NCBI GenBank assembly: GCA_951802425.1
Contig: OX637805.1
Location: 1,922,001-1,986,000, forward strand
Length of the DNA: 64,000 bases
DNA from: Clavaria fumosa
Lineage: Eukaryota > Basidiomycota > Agaricomycetes > Agaricales > Clavariaceae
Direction: 5' to 3'
Below, piece by piece: positions 1-11,297 of this stretch; within the stretch, counting starts at the first letter, position 1; every line of letters begins with the position of its first letter. A program made the translations under genes and the position numbers. The notes below the pieces were generated by a model. The model was not told the origin of the DNA. It did no database searches and saw nothing but the letters and a program-made list of their open reading frames with translations.

Positions 1-620
1 ATCATCAGATCCTCTGATCTAATCCCCAACAAGATCAGACACAGCTGACCATGATGTAATGCATTGAAGCAGGGACCATGCTTGATCACTGATGACATCA
101 TCATCATAAGATTCCCAGCAAGAATCAACACTGCTTGCACTCAGCATTCCAGTGCAAATGCACAGCTTTCCTGATCATCTATCAGTTCTGATATTTAATC
201 AATGACTCATCCATCATGTACAGCCCATAGCTAGAGTATATAAGACCTGGGACTAGCCCACATGTACCCTAGCTTTGATCTTTTCATCTATAAACTTATT
301 TGAGAGAGCTCAACTAAGTCTGACAGCAAATGTCACTGCTGAGAACTTCACACTGGAAGGATTCATCTTCCCACCTTTAAGGTCACAAGTCATCCCTCCT
401 GAGAGTTTCACCAGCCACCCATCGATCGAACAGAACCTCTATCAGTTTGAGTATTACCAGTGGTACACAAGGACTTGGATAAAGGATCAACTACTCAGAG
501 CCAATCCACAGACCTATTACCAGACACTCTGACTACTGCAGGAGTATTCCCTGCACATAGAGAGACAAGTCTGACAGGATTATTGACTAGCATTAGAAAC
601 TGAACAGACACTTCACTCTA
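1..620. repeat. LTR-like AT-rich relic
   Basis: This AT-rich stretch has a TATA-type promoter box (TATATAAG near 237) followed by a short 85-residue open frame (275-532) that I do not recognise. The layout resembles the promoter part of a fungal LTR retrotransposon, but I see no second LTR, primer-binding site, gag or pol in the window. It could be a solo LTR or simply AT-rich intergenic DNA. Confidence 0.3.
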
Positions 621-1132
621 CCCTTGCACACCAAAGGGGTTTTGCTGTCACAAGCCCAACATGCCCTCTCACTTGGCTGCTTTCCATTGTCAGTTATTTC
701 TTGTTCAGGTGAGCAGTTCTCCTTCCCCTTCCTTGCTCATGCTACAGCCTGCTTATCCAGACATCTTACACAGGTCCTTGTTCATTTTAAACTGGCATTA
801 AGTGGAAATGCTGAGGATGGACCCTTGAAGCCACAGTGTGCAGCACAGGCATGCTCTTTGTCCTCACTATGGTAAGCTGCAGATCATCTAGGCTGACAAA
901 TAATCCTGACCTTGGTTTGCAAGAGATTGAGCATTCTTGTGACTGGCCAAATGGCCTTGCCATGGTTTCCATTGAGCATGAGTACAGGATACACACTCCA
1001 TACTGTACAGTACTGTAGCTGAATAAGCATGTGATTTTGAGCCATGTGATGTCACGTGACTCCTGCTTGAAGGGGCTCGCAACGGTGTGATCTGTCTGAC
1101 TCGGAACGTCGAAACCTGCACGTTCGCGCATC
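621..1132. other. Intergenic, promoter of PFK26-like gene
   Basis: No gene is evident here. The perfect palindrome GTCACGTGAC at 1051-1060 contains a CACGTG E-box about 75 bp upstream of the next start codon. CACGTG is a known site for fungal bHLH factors, and the same hexamer recurs upstream of other genes in this window. Confidence 0.5.
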
Positions 1133-3251
1133 ATGGCTGCTCCTCTTTATACCACTGACTCCGGACTACTCTGGCACGCTGGGAAAATCATAGTCATGAC
1201 GGTAGGGCTTCCAGCGCGAGGAAAGACTCACATCTCCAGAGCGCTGGAACGCTATTTGCGCTGGCTAGGCGTCAAAACTCTGGTCGTATCTCTGGGCGAC
1301 TACCGTCGCAAGTTTATTGGTGGGGCCCAGAAATTACCACCTGATTACTTCAGCTTTGGTTCGCCTCTCCTTTCTTTCTTACCCTGGGCATCAATCCAAG
1401 CCCTGAAGGAGACCTCGTTTCATAATCACAGGCGAAAAATCTGCAGAAACGATCGCTTTGAGGCAGAAAGTCTCTGCGGGTTGCGAGAGGCACATATGGG
1501 ACTTCTTCGAGAGCGGGGGCCAGGTCGTTGTATATGACGCTAATAACGGGACGAGGGCACAACGCCAAACATTGGCTGAGAAGTTTGACAAAGCAGGAAT
1601 TCTTGTCGTATTACTAGGTAACGCCGATAGGAAACTCCCTGCCTGACGTTGATGTTCATCTAATGCATTTATTCCCAGAAACTCTCTGTGACAATAACGA
1701 GATTATCGAGCGAAATATTCGCAGTGTAAAAATCTCCTCCCCCGACGTGAGAATGAAGCTCTTGCTTGCCATGTTACGAGTTAGCCAACTCCGCCTCTGC
1801 ACCTTCTTAGTATCGAGGATGGAACCCTGACTTAGCCGTGCAAGACTACTATCGGAGGATACGAGATCGCGAACAGCACTACGAACCTGTGACAGAAACG
1901 ACCTGGCCTTACATCCGCATCATCAATGTGGGGTTATCGAATCGCGCATCAATCCTGTACATACGACTCACACTTCTTGATTATTTAGGTTGGCGAGAGG
2001 ATTATGGTTAACGTAAGCCGTTGCTAGTGACTCATCGATCCTTGGTGTTCACCTATTGTCGAAGCACATTCATGGGTATCTGCAGGTGAGAATTTCACCA
2101 AATGTTTTGCGCTCACTGAAATGCTCCCTGTCGGGTAGTCTCGCATCGTTTTCTTTCTCATGAACATCCACAACAACTTCCGCACCATATACTTTGCACG
2201 CGTATGTGAACAGTTGACGGATGTTTTCAATATGTTGATAGGGCTACAAATCCGCCCACAGTCTGGACAGTCGCTCATCGAGCATTCATACAGAGCGGAC
2301 TCTGATCTTTCGCCTGCAGGCTGGGAGTACGCTGATTCCCTAAAGGATTTCGTCCTCGAACGACGCGCAAAGAATCTCGAGCAACGAGGCCTAGATCCTA
2401 AAGAACGAAAGCTGGTGGTATGTTCTTCGAAAATATCAAAGAAATCCCAGTGGTTAAAACCACTGTGTGTGTGGCGAAGATATGGACGTCCACTCGGCGC
2501 AGGTCGCATCATACCGCATGGCCTTTTCTCGCCTCCGCATCGACGCCCGCGAAGGCGGCGTCCTCAGCCCAAGACGCAGACGGAGGTAGCGCGACGAGCC
2601 ACGAGACGGGCAGCAGTAGCGTACCAACGACACCCATGCCTAATGTGAAGGTTATCGAGAAGGCCCAGATGCTAGAGATCAATCCCGGTGTTTGGGACGG
2701 GTTTTCGCCTGCGCAGGCGAGAAAGTATTACCCCGAGGAGTGGGACCGCTTCGTCAAGGATCCGTATGCCTACAGGGCACCCAGAGCAGAAAGCTACCAT
2801 GATCTGAGCGGTCAGTTTGTGGCCTTGAACATCCAAGTTCCCCCCATCACTCCGAATCGTTGACGTCGTTTGCTGAGTTTCTTCGGCAGTACGTCTGGAA
2901 CCCATCCTGATCGAATTAGAGCGGGAGATGGAGGATCTCCTAATCATCGGGCATGCCTCCGTCATCCGTTGTCTACTCGCTTACCTGATCGGGCTGCCCG
3001 CGACGGAAATCCCGGCCATTGAAGTCGCGCGTGGCGACCTACTTGAGGTCGTCCCCACATCATATGGCGTCCGTAGCCAGGCGTTCCACTTCTGGGACGG
3101 GCCGGGGCGCAGGAGCGACGACGACGATGGTGGTTGTGACGGAGGCGGGGGAGAAGTCGGGAAGGACGAGAACAACTTTTATGAGAACTACGCCGAGGAC
3201 ACGAGAGGCAAAAAGAAGGCCACGCTTGAAACGTCTGCCCCCGCCGAGTGA
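1133..3251 (+). CDS. PFK26: 6-phosphofructo-2-kinase, bisphosphatase site changed (PFK26-like)
   Basis: The predicted enzyme makes fructose 2,6-bisphosphate, the cytosolic activator of phosphofructokinase, from fructose 6-phosphate and ATP. Ten exons join in frame (1133-1358, 1432-1617, 1679-1746, 1811-1927, 1989-2012, 2065-2085, 2140-2211, 2262-2417, 2480-2810, 2890-3251) to give 520 residues. The kinase half has the Walker A motif GLPARGKT and the segment YDANNGTRA. The C-terminal phosphatase-like half has RADSDLSPAGWEYA, IWTSTRRRSHHTAWPF and GHASVIRCLLAYLIGLPA. The usual RHGE of the bisphosphatase reads RSGQS (residues 238-242), so the phosphoacceptor His is Ser, as known in yeast Pfk26. 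I infer kinase activity without bisphosphatase activity. The ATG at 1133 is chosen because the kinase domain starts about 20 residues later. The acidic, Asp/Gly-rich tail is probably variable. The donor at 1928 (GTGGGG) is weak. Confidence 0.9.
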
Positions 3252-4673
3252 ACATGGCCAATGTTGTTGTAATGTGTGCGGACATCACCTCTCGTGCGTG
3301 TGTGTTATGTATGTGGCTCGTTTTGTACACTACACTTAAAATGTAAACTAGCGGCAGTAAGAGCAGCAGCAGTAGCATGTGTCATCAAACAGGTCGTGAG
3401 GCCATCGCCTGGCCGTTTCAAGGGTAGACGCACAAACAGCGATCGGTGCCTGTGATACCCGCGTTCTGACTTCTGTGATCCGGAGAGGGCCTCGTGTCTC
3501 GCGCAACGTCTTTGCGTGTTTTATGAAAAGACATGCGGTACGGTCCCCTAGGGGAACAAGAAGCCAAGTACCAGAACTCAGAACGGGGAAATTCATGAAG
3601 CAATAACGGAAAGTGTTCACCCGACGACGACGCGTACGATAATAGACGTGGCAAGGGAGGTGTGAGGCCAGCAGGCGTAACGCACAACGACCAGGATCAA
3701 GCATCCGCCATCCATCACAAGGCGGAGTTGTTCCAGGGATCCACGTAATAACCAATGCTGCGGGGGTCATTAGTATTGCCTTTTTGTGTTATGGCGGAAT
3801 GCGGGTAGGCGAGTAGGGCCGAGGGGTGGCCTTTCCTGTGGCATACCACTTTCACGACTACTGGCGGCCTAGAAGGGGAGACGGTCAAAAAACTTTGAAA
3901 GAACGAGGGTAGGCTGCGAGAGCAAAGTCAGGTGTCCAATCACACCGGGGCGCCTATCGCTCCCTACTGGCGGCCAGAGAAAATAAAATCTTGGTGACAT
4001 GCGCAAACCAGCAGGCTCATGTTGCTCCTCAATGGACTAGAGAAAAGTGCTGTGATTCAAGAGATGGTGCTCTGCGCATTTCAATATGAATTGGAAATTC
4101 GGAGCAAATGATGAGAGCATACCAGAAGGTTAGGATAACGAGCGTTCGGCGTATGCTAAGTCCACACCCCTATTTCTACTTATTTCAACTCCGCGTTTGA
4201 CAATTCTCGCACCAATTCGAGAAGTTGAAGCGGTTCCAAACTCAAGGCCATGAAGCAAGTGAACAGAAAGATGTTACAAAGCGAATGAAAAAACCAAACT
4301 AACGAAGCCATACACGAAAACAAATGCTAAATGGATTGCAAAACGCAATGTGGGATAAATGAAAATTATTTTTTATATTCCTTTGTCAATGGTGTGCGAA
4401 GATGAGTGGAAAAGACAACCGCGTTGAGGTAGATGGACATGAGATGAAGAACGTTTATGGAGTCAGAGATATGTATGTTCAAATCAGGAAACCATGTTGA
4501 TTGCGGAAATATAATGGAGTTGTTATATCGCGTTGTGCCAAGATCTCGGATGATCGTCGCCTGTGAGTACCAGGGAGATGATGGCCATCACTAGAGGTAA
4601 ATAATCGATGAGTTTTGCATTGTAGTTCTTGTGCGCGAATCGCGGCCAGTCGCCTTATGGTGAGTCACGTCAT
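3252..4673. other. Intergenic, no gene seen
   Basis: About 1.4 kb lies between the stop of the PFK26-like gene and the end of the KEN-box gene. Open frames here are short and show no recognisable motif or conserved-looking splice structure. The right part (4100-4450) is AT-rich. I see nothing further. Confidence 0.5.
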
Positions 4674-5821
4674 TTAGACTTGACGTCCGCGCGCGAGGGC
4701 GACAGGCTCGCTCGCCGCGCGGGACTGGATGTATCGCTCCGCGGTCAGAGAAGGCGAGCGGAACGTGAATGCCGCGTAAATGTGTTTTCGCTCAGGTGTG
4801 GAGAACGTCTTGGCTTGCAAAACCGGGGCCGCCGCCGCCGCCGCCGACGATGACAGAGGACGGTGTGCCGAAACATGCCGAGGCTTGATGGGAAACTCGA
4901 TGTCGCGTAGCGGGACCGCCGGCTGGGCGCTCAGATCGAGCGCGTTGGATGTCTCCTGAATGGCAAGCCCCGGCGTTAGGCGCAACGCAACATAGCAAAA
5001 AGCGACATAGAGATGCCGCGCAAAAGTCTGACCTTGAGCACGCGCTGCTTGGGCTTTTCCTCGAGGCACACGCCGCCGTCGTCATGCAGGAACGCCTTGG
5101 TGACGTCTGCCAGCGGCTTGATGGTCAGCTCGTACACCTTGGAGTCGATCTCGGCCTGCGTGATGCGCTCTGCCTCGCGTTGCGACGCGCTATCCCTCTC
5201 TGCGTCTTCTTCATCCACCTTTGGCAGCGTCGCGCTAGACTGCTTGGGGCCGGCCCCACGGCTGCTGGCGCTCCCCCTTTTGACGTTCTGCTTGGGCGCG
5301 AGAGAGCTGGTCTTGGGCTTCTGCATGTTGGTGGTGCTGGTATTGGTCTTGTTGGTGATTTTACTCGTAGAATTGCTCATAGGGCCGGTTGTGCCCGCCA
5401 CCTTCGTGGCAGCCTTCGTCGCAGCCGGCTTGGACGCTGTCGCCGTCTTGTCTTTGGGTGCGACGCCCCTGCGCTTTTTCGTCTCCAGCTTGGCGGCGCC
5501 TTCTTTAATCTTGTGCTTCTTGTCCGCGAGCGCGCTCTTGGGACTCAGCACACCGCCACCGCTTATGCCAAGGCCCACGGCAGGCTTGCGCTTTTTGCTC
5601 TTTGCGTCGCCGGCACCCGCGCGGGGCACTTCTCCCGTCACGGGATGCACATTTTCCTTTTCGGCTGTGGCGGGTAGGGGGTTCGCGGCGGTCCGCGCGC
5701 TGGCGGGGGCGAGGACACCGCTGGTGTCGCTGCTGTTGACGGTCGGGCTGGGTACGGTGGAGGATGGCGTAGGCCGCGCTGCGACGGTGGGGCTATCCTG
5801 AAAAACGACAAACGTAGACAT
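4674..5821 (-). CDS. Hypothetical protein with KEN box
   Basis: Two exons (5821-5033 and 4955-4674 on the minus strand, intron 5032-4956) give 356 residues. I do not recognise the family. The protein is low-complexity and basic in the middle (Lys/Ala/Thr/Ser-rich, with KKRKP and KKRR clusters that could be nuclear signals). It has a KEN motif at residues 55-57 in the context EKENVHPVTG, the canonical recognition motif for the Cdh1-bound anaphase-promoting complex. A predicted helical segment (ITQAEIDSKVYELTIKPLAD) precedes the intron. Exon 2 has a short poly-Ala run encoded by GCC repeats and a charged end. A cell-cycle-regulated nuclear protein is a reasonable inference, nothing more. The start is chosen because it is the first ATG of the long frame and is followed directly by MSTFVVFQDS. 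Confidence 0.7.
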
Positions 5822-7693
5822 GGTGCCTCTACACGATGGATTGGTGTGTGGATTGCGAAAGTGAAGGACTATTCAAGAATGAACCACCAAAAGAACCACC
5901 AAAAAGATATAGAAAAAAAGAGAAAAAATCGAATGGCCCCAACGATGCTGATGAGACGAAACTGAAATGTTGGAGGGCGTCTTGAGGAGTTGTCGCTGGT
6001 GGATGAGTGCCTCGTCGTCGTCGCCGTCGATGTTCGCTGTTGAGGGTAAAACAGAACACGGCCAACCCAAGTTGGATTATAAGGAGAGGTTCAAACTCCG
6101 AAATCGCGTAGGTCACGTGATGGTGCACGGCACACGCGACGGGTTGACTCAAAAGTCATCTACGGTGGCTACTCTGCTTATACGATCGTCGCGTAGCGGA
6201 AAGCCTTTATCGCCACCTCGCCACAAAGGTCTTTGTTCGCCTTTGCGTGGTTCAATGGCGCAATGCAGTGTATTTAATAACACAATACGACCAACGACAT
6301 TTCAATGTCCAATACAGTGACAGGTCTATCATAAATAGTTCTATGGTGAGCACACCAATTGTATTTCGTTTCATCGTTTGTCATTCCGTCATTTGCACTG
6401 ATCATTTGCACTGATTCTGCAAAGCCGCTCCGCTTCGAGATCACGTGCTTACACCGACTGAATTGCCCGTCGACAGTCAATGGCTATGACATGGCGTCCG
6501 TCATTTTCGCGCCAAGTGGGGCGTGGATAACGGAGACTTATACAAAAAAGTTATCATTGGTATGTTGGGTCCTTTTTGGCTTGTCTCGGATTCGGACGTC
6601 AACTGCTAAACCCAGGATAGGTTGCTGACTTATATTTTTTAGAGTTTCGGCTCAGGCCTTCATCGGGCTCGGACCTGGGCGGCTGCTGTGCGGAAAAGGG
6701 CGCTAGTGCGCGCGCTACTCACCTTCATTGACCTGACCCGCCTACCACCCCTGAGCATCGACCTTGACGCCACAAGCAAAAGGTACATTGACTACGGGTT
6801 CGTCCGCCCCGAGGCGCCTAACTCGACTTAGCCAACTACGTTGCAGGACTCAAAAGCCCTAATGTCCCTGCCCCTCTTCGATCAGGAGGCGCTTAGACCT
6901 GAACTTGCTGGTGGCCCCAAATCCGGTGTGCACTAGGCATAGTGCTCAACGGCACCGACGGCACAGGACTGACCAATTGGGCAAGGTCGCGCTGACACTT
7001 CTTGCCCGACAACAGCACACTTCGAAGAATAGCAATTGGTCACCACAGGCAATGTCATTCGGCTCCATCTCTGTGTCCATATGGGCTACAGTTTAGCCGC
7101 GACGTAGTTCCCTTTTGGGGTGACACAGGAGGAGGTCGCAAGCGTCGCACATGAAAAAAAATGTGTCGACTCGACGAGTGGTTTCCCTGTTTCACGGTCT
7201 AACATTGGACAGGGCACCAGAGACATGATGGGAAGTACTGTAACCAAGGGTGCTTATTCCGTCTCTGATAGGCTTTGACCGACGCCCGCCCCACTTAGGT
7301 AGGCGCATTCAGATCCGAAAAAGGCACCCGTCGCTGACCTAATCAATACGTAATAAGGACTAGCGTCGCGTGCCTGCTCAGATCGGCTGTGACTGTCTCA
7401 TCTTTCCTAGTCCATTTAGTCTCAGCCATCCATGCGCCACTGCAAAAGCATCCTCCCCTCCCCGTCGTCTCCACCTCTGGCTCTACCTTACCGCAACGTG
7501 CATCACTAGCCAGCCACGGTGGTAAAGGCCTGGTATGCCCCGTTTCTCTGATCTGATCCTTCACACCTCATGCTCACCACGCCTCACCAGGACCGCATTC
7601 ACGTTTTGGGTATTTGAGCTACACGCCCCGCCATTACCCGGCTTTGGCCTTCCACATCTCTCACTCCTTCCTCTCTCATCCTTCTGGCACACC
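5822..7693. other. Intergenic between divergent genes
   Basis: About 1.9 kb separates the divergent starts of the KEN-box gene and the kinase. A CACGTG box lies at 6114-6119. I see no coding region: open frames are short and lack motifs. The last ~350 bp before the kinase are pyrimidine-rich, typical of a fungal 5' leader. Confidence 0.5.
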
Positions 7694-10035
7694 ATGCCCG
7701 CAAGAACCGCCCCATCGCTCGCACATCCCCCCATCGGCACCCGTATCGATGGCGAAGCTCTCGAGCTCGTCGACATACTCGGCGTCGGCGGTTACGGCGT
7801 CGTCTATCGCGCCGTCGATGTCCGCTCCCCAAAGCGCACCCCCTACGCCGTAAAATGTCTCGTGCAGTCCAGCCAGACCGCCCGCCAGCGCCAGCTCCAC
7901 ATCCGCGAGATCACCCTCCATCAACTCGCCGCCATCCACCCCGGCGTCGTCAACCTACATCGCGTCATCGAGGAGCCGGGGTACACTTACCTCGTCATGG
8001 ACTACGCCTACGATGGCGACCTATTTTCTCAGATCTTGCATCACTCTCGCTATCTCGGCGACGATGAGCTCATCAAGCACGTCTTCCTCCAGCTTCTCGA
8101 CGCTGTGGAGCACTGCCATCTCCTTGGTATCTACCATCGCGATCTCAAGCCGGAGAACGTCCTCTGCTTCGACCACGGCCTCCGCGTCGCTATCACCGAT
8201 TTTGGCCTCGCCACTACCGAGAAGATGAGCCAAGAGTTCCGCACAGGGAGCGTGTACCATATGAGTCCAGGTTCGCCGCTCGCACGCTCTTCCCAAATTT
8301 TCCCTCCCGCTGACACACTCTAGAATGCCAAGGCGGGAGGTTTGCAGGCGCGGGCTCATACTCGCCCCAGGCAAACGACATCTGGTCGCTCGCAATTATT
8401 CTCCTCAATCTTGCAACTGGGCGGAACCCGTGGAAGTCTGCGTCGCTCGCGGACCCGACTTTCCAAGCGTACCTGCACCGACCGGCGGACTTCCTACCGA
8501 CGGTACTCCCCATCTCGCGCGGTGCGAACGCTGTCCTGGTGCGCATGCTCGAACTTGACTGGCGCCGCCGTATCTCGCTGCCAGAACTGCGCCGTGCGAT
8601 CGAGGAGCTCGACACGTTCTACAGCCCCGGCGCCGTGTTCGAGGGGAGCATGGCGCGGTGCGAGTGGGAGGCTGGTATTGAGATGGAGAGCGACGAGGAA
8701 GCATCCGAGGCAGGGCTTGTCTCTGTCGCTGCTGTCGCCACGGCTGCTATTGCCGAGGACGAGGACAGGATCATGGATGGCAAAGACGACGAGCCCAAGT
8801 CGTGCTGGAGTCGCGACTCAGACATGGTATTTGCGCAGCCCTCGGCGCCGTCGTCTTCCTCGTCGTCGTCGTCGTTGGCGTCATTATCCGAGGAGGCGAT
8901 GATGAGACGGATGATGTTCGCGCAGCAGGCGTGGATGGAGTACTCGGGATCGCAGGCCAATTGGGGCGTGGATTCCGCCCCGCTCTCGCCAGCTGATGCA
9001 AAGGAGACGCGGCTTACACCGCCGTCCAACCCCCCGCTCGATTCACCGCTGGACTCGCCATTGTCATCAGCCTCTGGTTCGGACTCGCCCCCTTTGTCAC
9101 CCCCAACGCCTCGGGATCCGGATTCCCGACTCGCCCTTGGGAACAGGGCCGCCAACCATGTGTCTGCTAGTGTCTCGCCGCGGCTGGCCATCAATACGGA
9201 TGTATACCGGACCTGCCGGTCGTCGTCTTCGATGATGATGATGCAGACGACCGCGCTGGAGCAGGGCCTGCCATACCACTTCCACGACGATGCCGACTAC
9301 GATTACCGCAACCACACGTACGACTATGCCGATGGCTCGTTCTTCTGCCTCCCGAGTGCGGTGTCGTCCAAGGCGTCGTGCACGGTCATGCCCGTGGCGA
9401 TTGCGTCGTCATCCTCGGCGGACGATGGCATGGGCGTCTCATGGACGTACTGTGTACGCGAGTCAGAGTCAGACCAGGAGCCGCCGTCACCGTGTTCGCC
9501 CTCTTCGGTGCGCTCGATGGAGTCGGGCGAGGTCGTGAGTCCGCAGATGGACGTAGCCTTTTGGTCCGACGACGTCCGCTCTGCCACTCAGCTCGAGGAC
9601 CCCAACAGCTCTTCCAACGACCGCGGGGAGAACGCGGACATGCGGTCGGTGTCAACGGGTGCCGGGGGGAAGAAGAGGGCGACCGGGCTATTGACGCACA
9701 TGAGGCATTATTTCCCGCGATCGTCTTCTCCTCCACGGTCGTCTGAAGTCCTGTCGCCATTGCCTGGATCACCTTCTGAGCCGTCCTCCTCTTCGTCGTC
9801 CTCATCGCCCTCGTCGTCCTCTTCGCCTTCACCCCCACCTTCGCCCTCACCCTCGCCACCACCAAGTGCAGCCCACAAATGGACGGCACTGTTCTCCACT
9901 GTGACGCCGAACTCGCTCGACCCGCTGGGCCAGCTGGAGACCAGAAGAGTCGACGGCGATTGTCGTCGGCATTCGCGTCTCCGGTCGGCGGCAAGGCATT
10001 GGTTCTCCCCTGCTAAGTTGTTTGCTGTGTCGTGA
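7694..10035 (+). CDS. Ran1/Ksp1-like Ser/Thr protein kinase
   Basis: This fungal protein kinase resembles S. pombe Ran1/Pat1 and S. cerevisiae Ksp1/Sks1/Vhs1. Two exons (7694-8270, 8324-10035; intron of 53 bp, phase 1) encode 762 residues. The N-terminal domain shows the glycine loop (GVGGYGVV), the VAIK-type lysine (YAVKC), the catalytic loop HRDLKPEN and the DFG motif (TDFGLATTE). The activation segment and the motif NDIWSLAIILLNLATGRNPW continue across the intron. The C-terminal ~450 residues are low-complexity (Ser, Pro, acidic) and probably disordered and regulatory. The ATG at 7694 has a good context and precedes the kinase domain by ~20 residues; the frame is open further upstream to 7535 but that part looks like leader. 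A decayed partial copy lies at 39505-39820. Confidence 0.88.
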
Positions 10036-10635
10036 TGACGCACTGCATACTTTTCTTCTTTCTAAAATTCGCATTTCCTTTCCTTCCCCGGGGTGCCTTA
10101 CACTTCCATCGCGCTACAAAGCCCCCGTTGATTTTTTTCCCTCCATACTTCTTTCACTCCATCATCACATCCACGCATGTCCTGCAATTTTTGTCCTCCT
10201 TGCTAATACACGCCTGAGTAGAAGTAGAAGGTTGTGTAGGTAGCCTTGTAATCAGGAATATTGTATCGGTACCTGGTGTACCTCTCATAATCAATACATC
10301 ATATATTGGATGAATCGTTTGCTGAAGCAATTCATGGAATAGTCCGCTAAACTGAAGCAGGTCGGCTGCATCACCATGGGATTGTCCACCTCTCTCAAAG
10401 CAGTAAGTACAGCGATGGTGCGGAGAGGGCTGGTCGGCCTCAGTACATACATATCCACCAAATAGAAGTAACGAATGGCCCTTTCCTTTATATACCGACT
10501 CTACTTCATTCTTATTTTCATCCTTCAAGTACCTGGGTGTGTGGACCATTGTCCGTACAGGGGTTGTCCTGCTTTGGCCACTATTACGGGTCCTAACCCT
10601 AACCTTAGAACATATATATTGAGTCTCATTTGCGC
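10036..10635. other. Kinase 3' flank with duplicated segment
   Basis: The first part is an AT/pyrimidine-rich 3' untranslated region. The stretch at about 10252-10385 is clearly similar to the reverse complement of about 39365-39515, beside the kinase pseudogene: both contain GAATATTGTATCGGTACC and CATGGAATAGTC, followed by CTGAAGCAGGT. This shared flank links the two loci. The rest shows no gene. Confidence 0.6.
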
Positions 10636-10770
10636 GCGACAGTAGCCTCTTTCTACATTAGTGTCTTCGTGCGCCTTCTCAGCGCATTTCGTCATGTCTA
10701 CCGAAGAAGAAAAAAGGGACGTGTGATGCCATTAGACAATAGGAGAAGCAACGCACTGTCATAGCCCACG
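10636..10770 (-). pseudogene. Fumarase 3' fragment
   Basis: On the minus strand this stretch matches the end of the penultimate exon, the last intron and the start of the last exon of the intact fumarase gene (about 39027-39165). Shared strings are GGCTATGACAGTGCGTTG, CTTCTTTCGGTAGACRTG (approximate) and AAATGCGCTRAGAAGGC, ending at GAAAGAGGCTACTGTCGC. Nothing upstream of that exon end is recognisable as fumarase, so it is a scrap and not a gene. Its intron part now supplies the stop codon of the ORF 10698-11193. Confidence 0.75.
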
Positions 10771-11193
10771 TCTTTAGCAGGCCGCGGATCATCCTTCAAA
10801 CCAGACGCTTTCCAGGTTGTGCAGGTACAACTCAGGTACAGGAAAGGAGAGAGGACCTGATTCCTATCAACATCGTGCGCTTCTCCCCCTTCGTGAATAG
10901 CCCGAGATGCATCGACGCGCACTACGCGCTGGCCATGTTGATTGACATACCTTGCGTTGGCTGCTTCATTGAATACAGAAAATGGGAACGGTGTCTCACC
11001 AAAGCTGCGGAATAGGCGACCTCTGCGAGAAAGGGCGAGGTCTACGAGCCCAATATGAAATGGTGCCGTCTGTAAAATATGTGAAGATCACAAGCTGATG
11101 TGCACTGAGCCAGGTTATACATACCTTCAGGTGCACGTATTGGCTACAATGTTCAGCGCTCAGCGATGAGATACTTTCAAACTTTGACGTCAT
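10698..11193 (-). CDS. Hypothetical two-exon ORF, chimeric tail
   Basis: Two exons (11193-11125 and 11069-10698; intron 55 bp with GTATGT donor and TTTTACAG acceptor, phase 0) give 146 residues. The first 23 residues and the start of exon 2 read as ordinary protein. I recognise no family. The last ~28 codons run into the fumarase-derived fragment and stop inside its former intron, so the C-terminus is new or the gene is truncated. It starts about 105 bp from the VPS16 start, transcribed in the opposite direction. A pseudogene or a chance spliced frame is possible. Confidence 0.4.
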
Positions 11194-11243
11194 TGGCCGT
11201 TGGGTCACGAGTCAGTCACATGATTGTCTGCGCGTCCATGATA

Positions 11244-11249
11244 CACGTG
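11244..11249. promoter_or_regulatory. CACGTG E-box between divergent genes
   Basis: The hexamer lies 49 bp upstream of the VPS16 ATG in the short gap to the divergent ORF. It is a candidate bHLH-factor site; only the motif is seen. Confidence 0.4.
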
Positions 11250-11297
11250 ACTTGTCATGACTTGACCGTCAGTCATTTATCTACGACTTTGGGCTCA

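Noticed and set aside
4949..5801. Plus-strand frames of ~250 codons opposite the KEN-box gene
   Set aside because: Antisense shadows of a GC-rich exon; the minus strand has the splice structure and better protein composition.
10592..10604. CCTAACCCTAACC, telomere-like motif near the fumarase fragment
   Set aside because: Only about two units; too short to call an interstitial telomere or chromosome-fusion mark.
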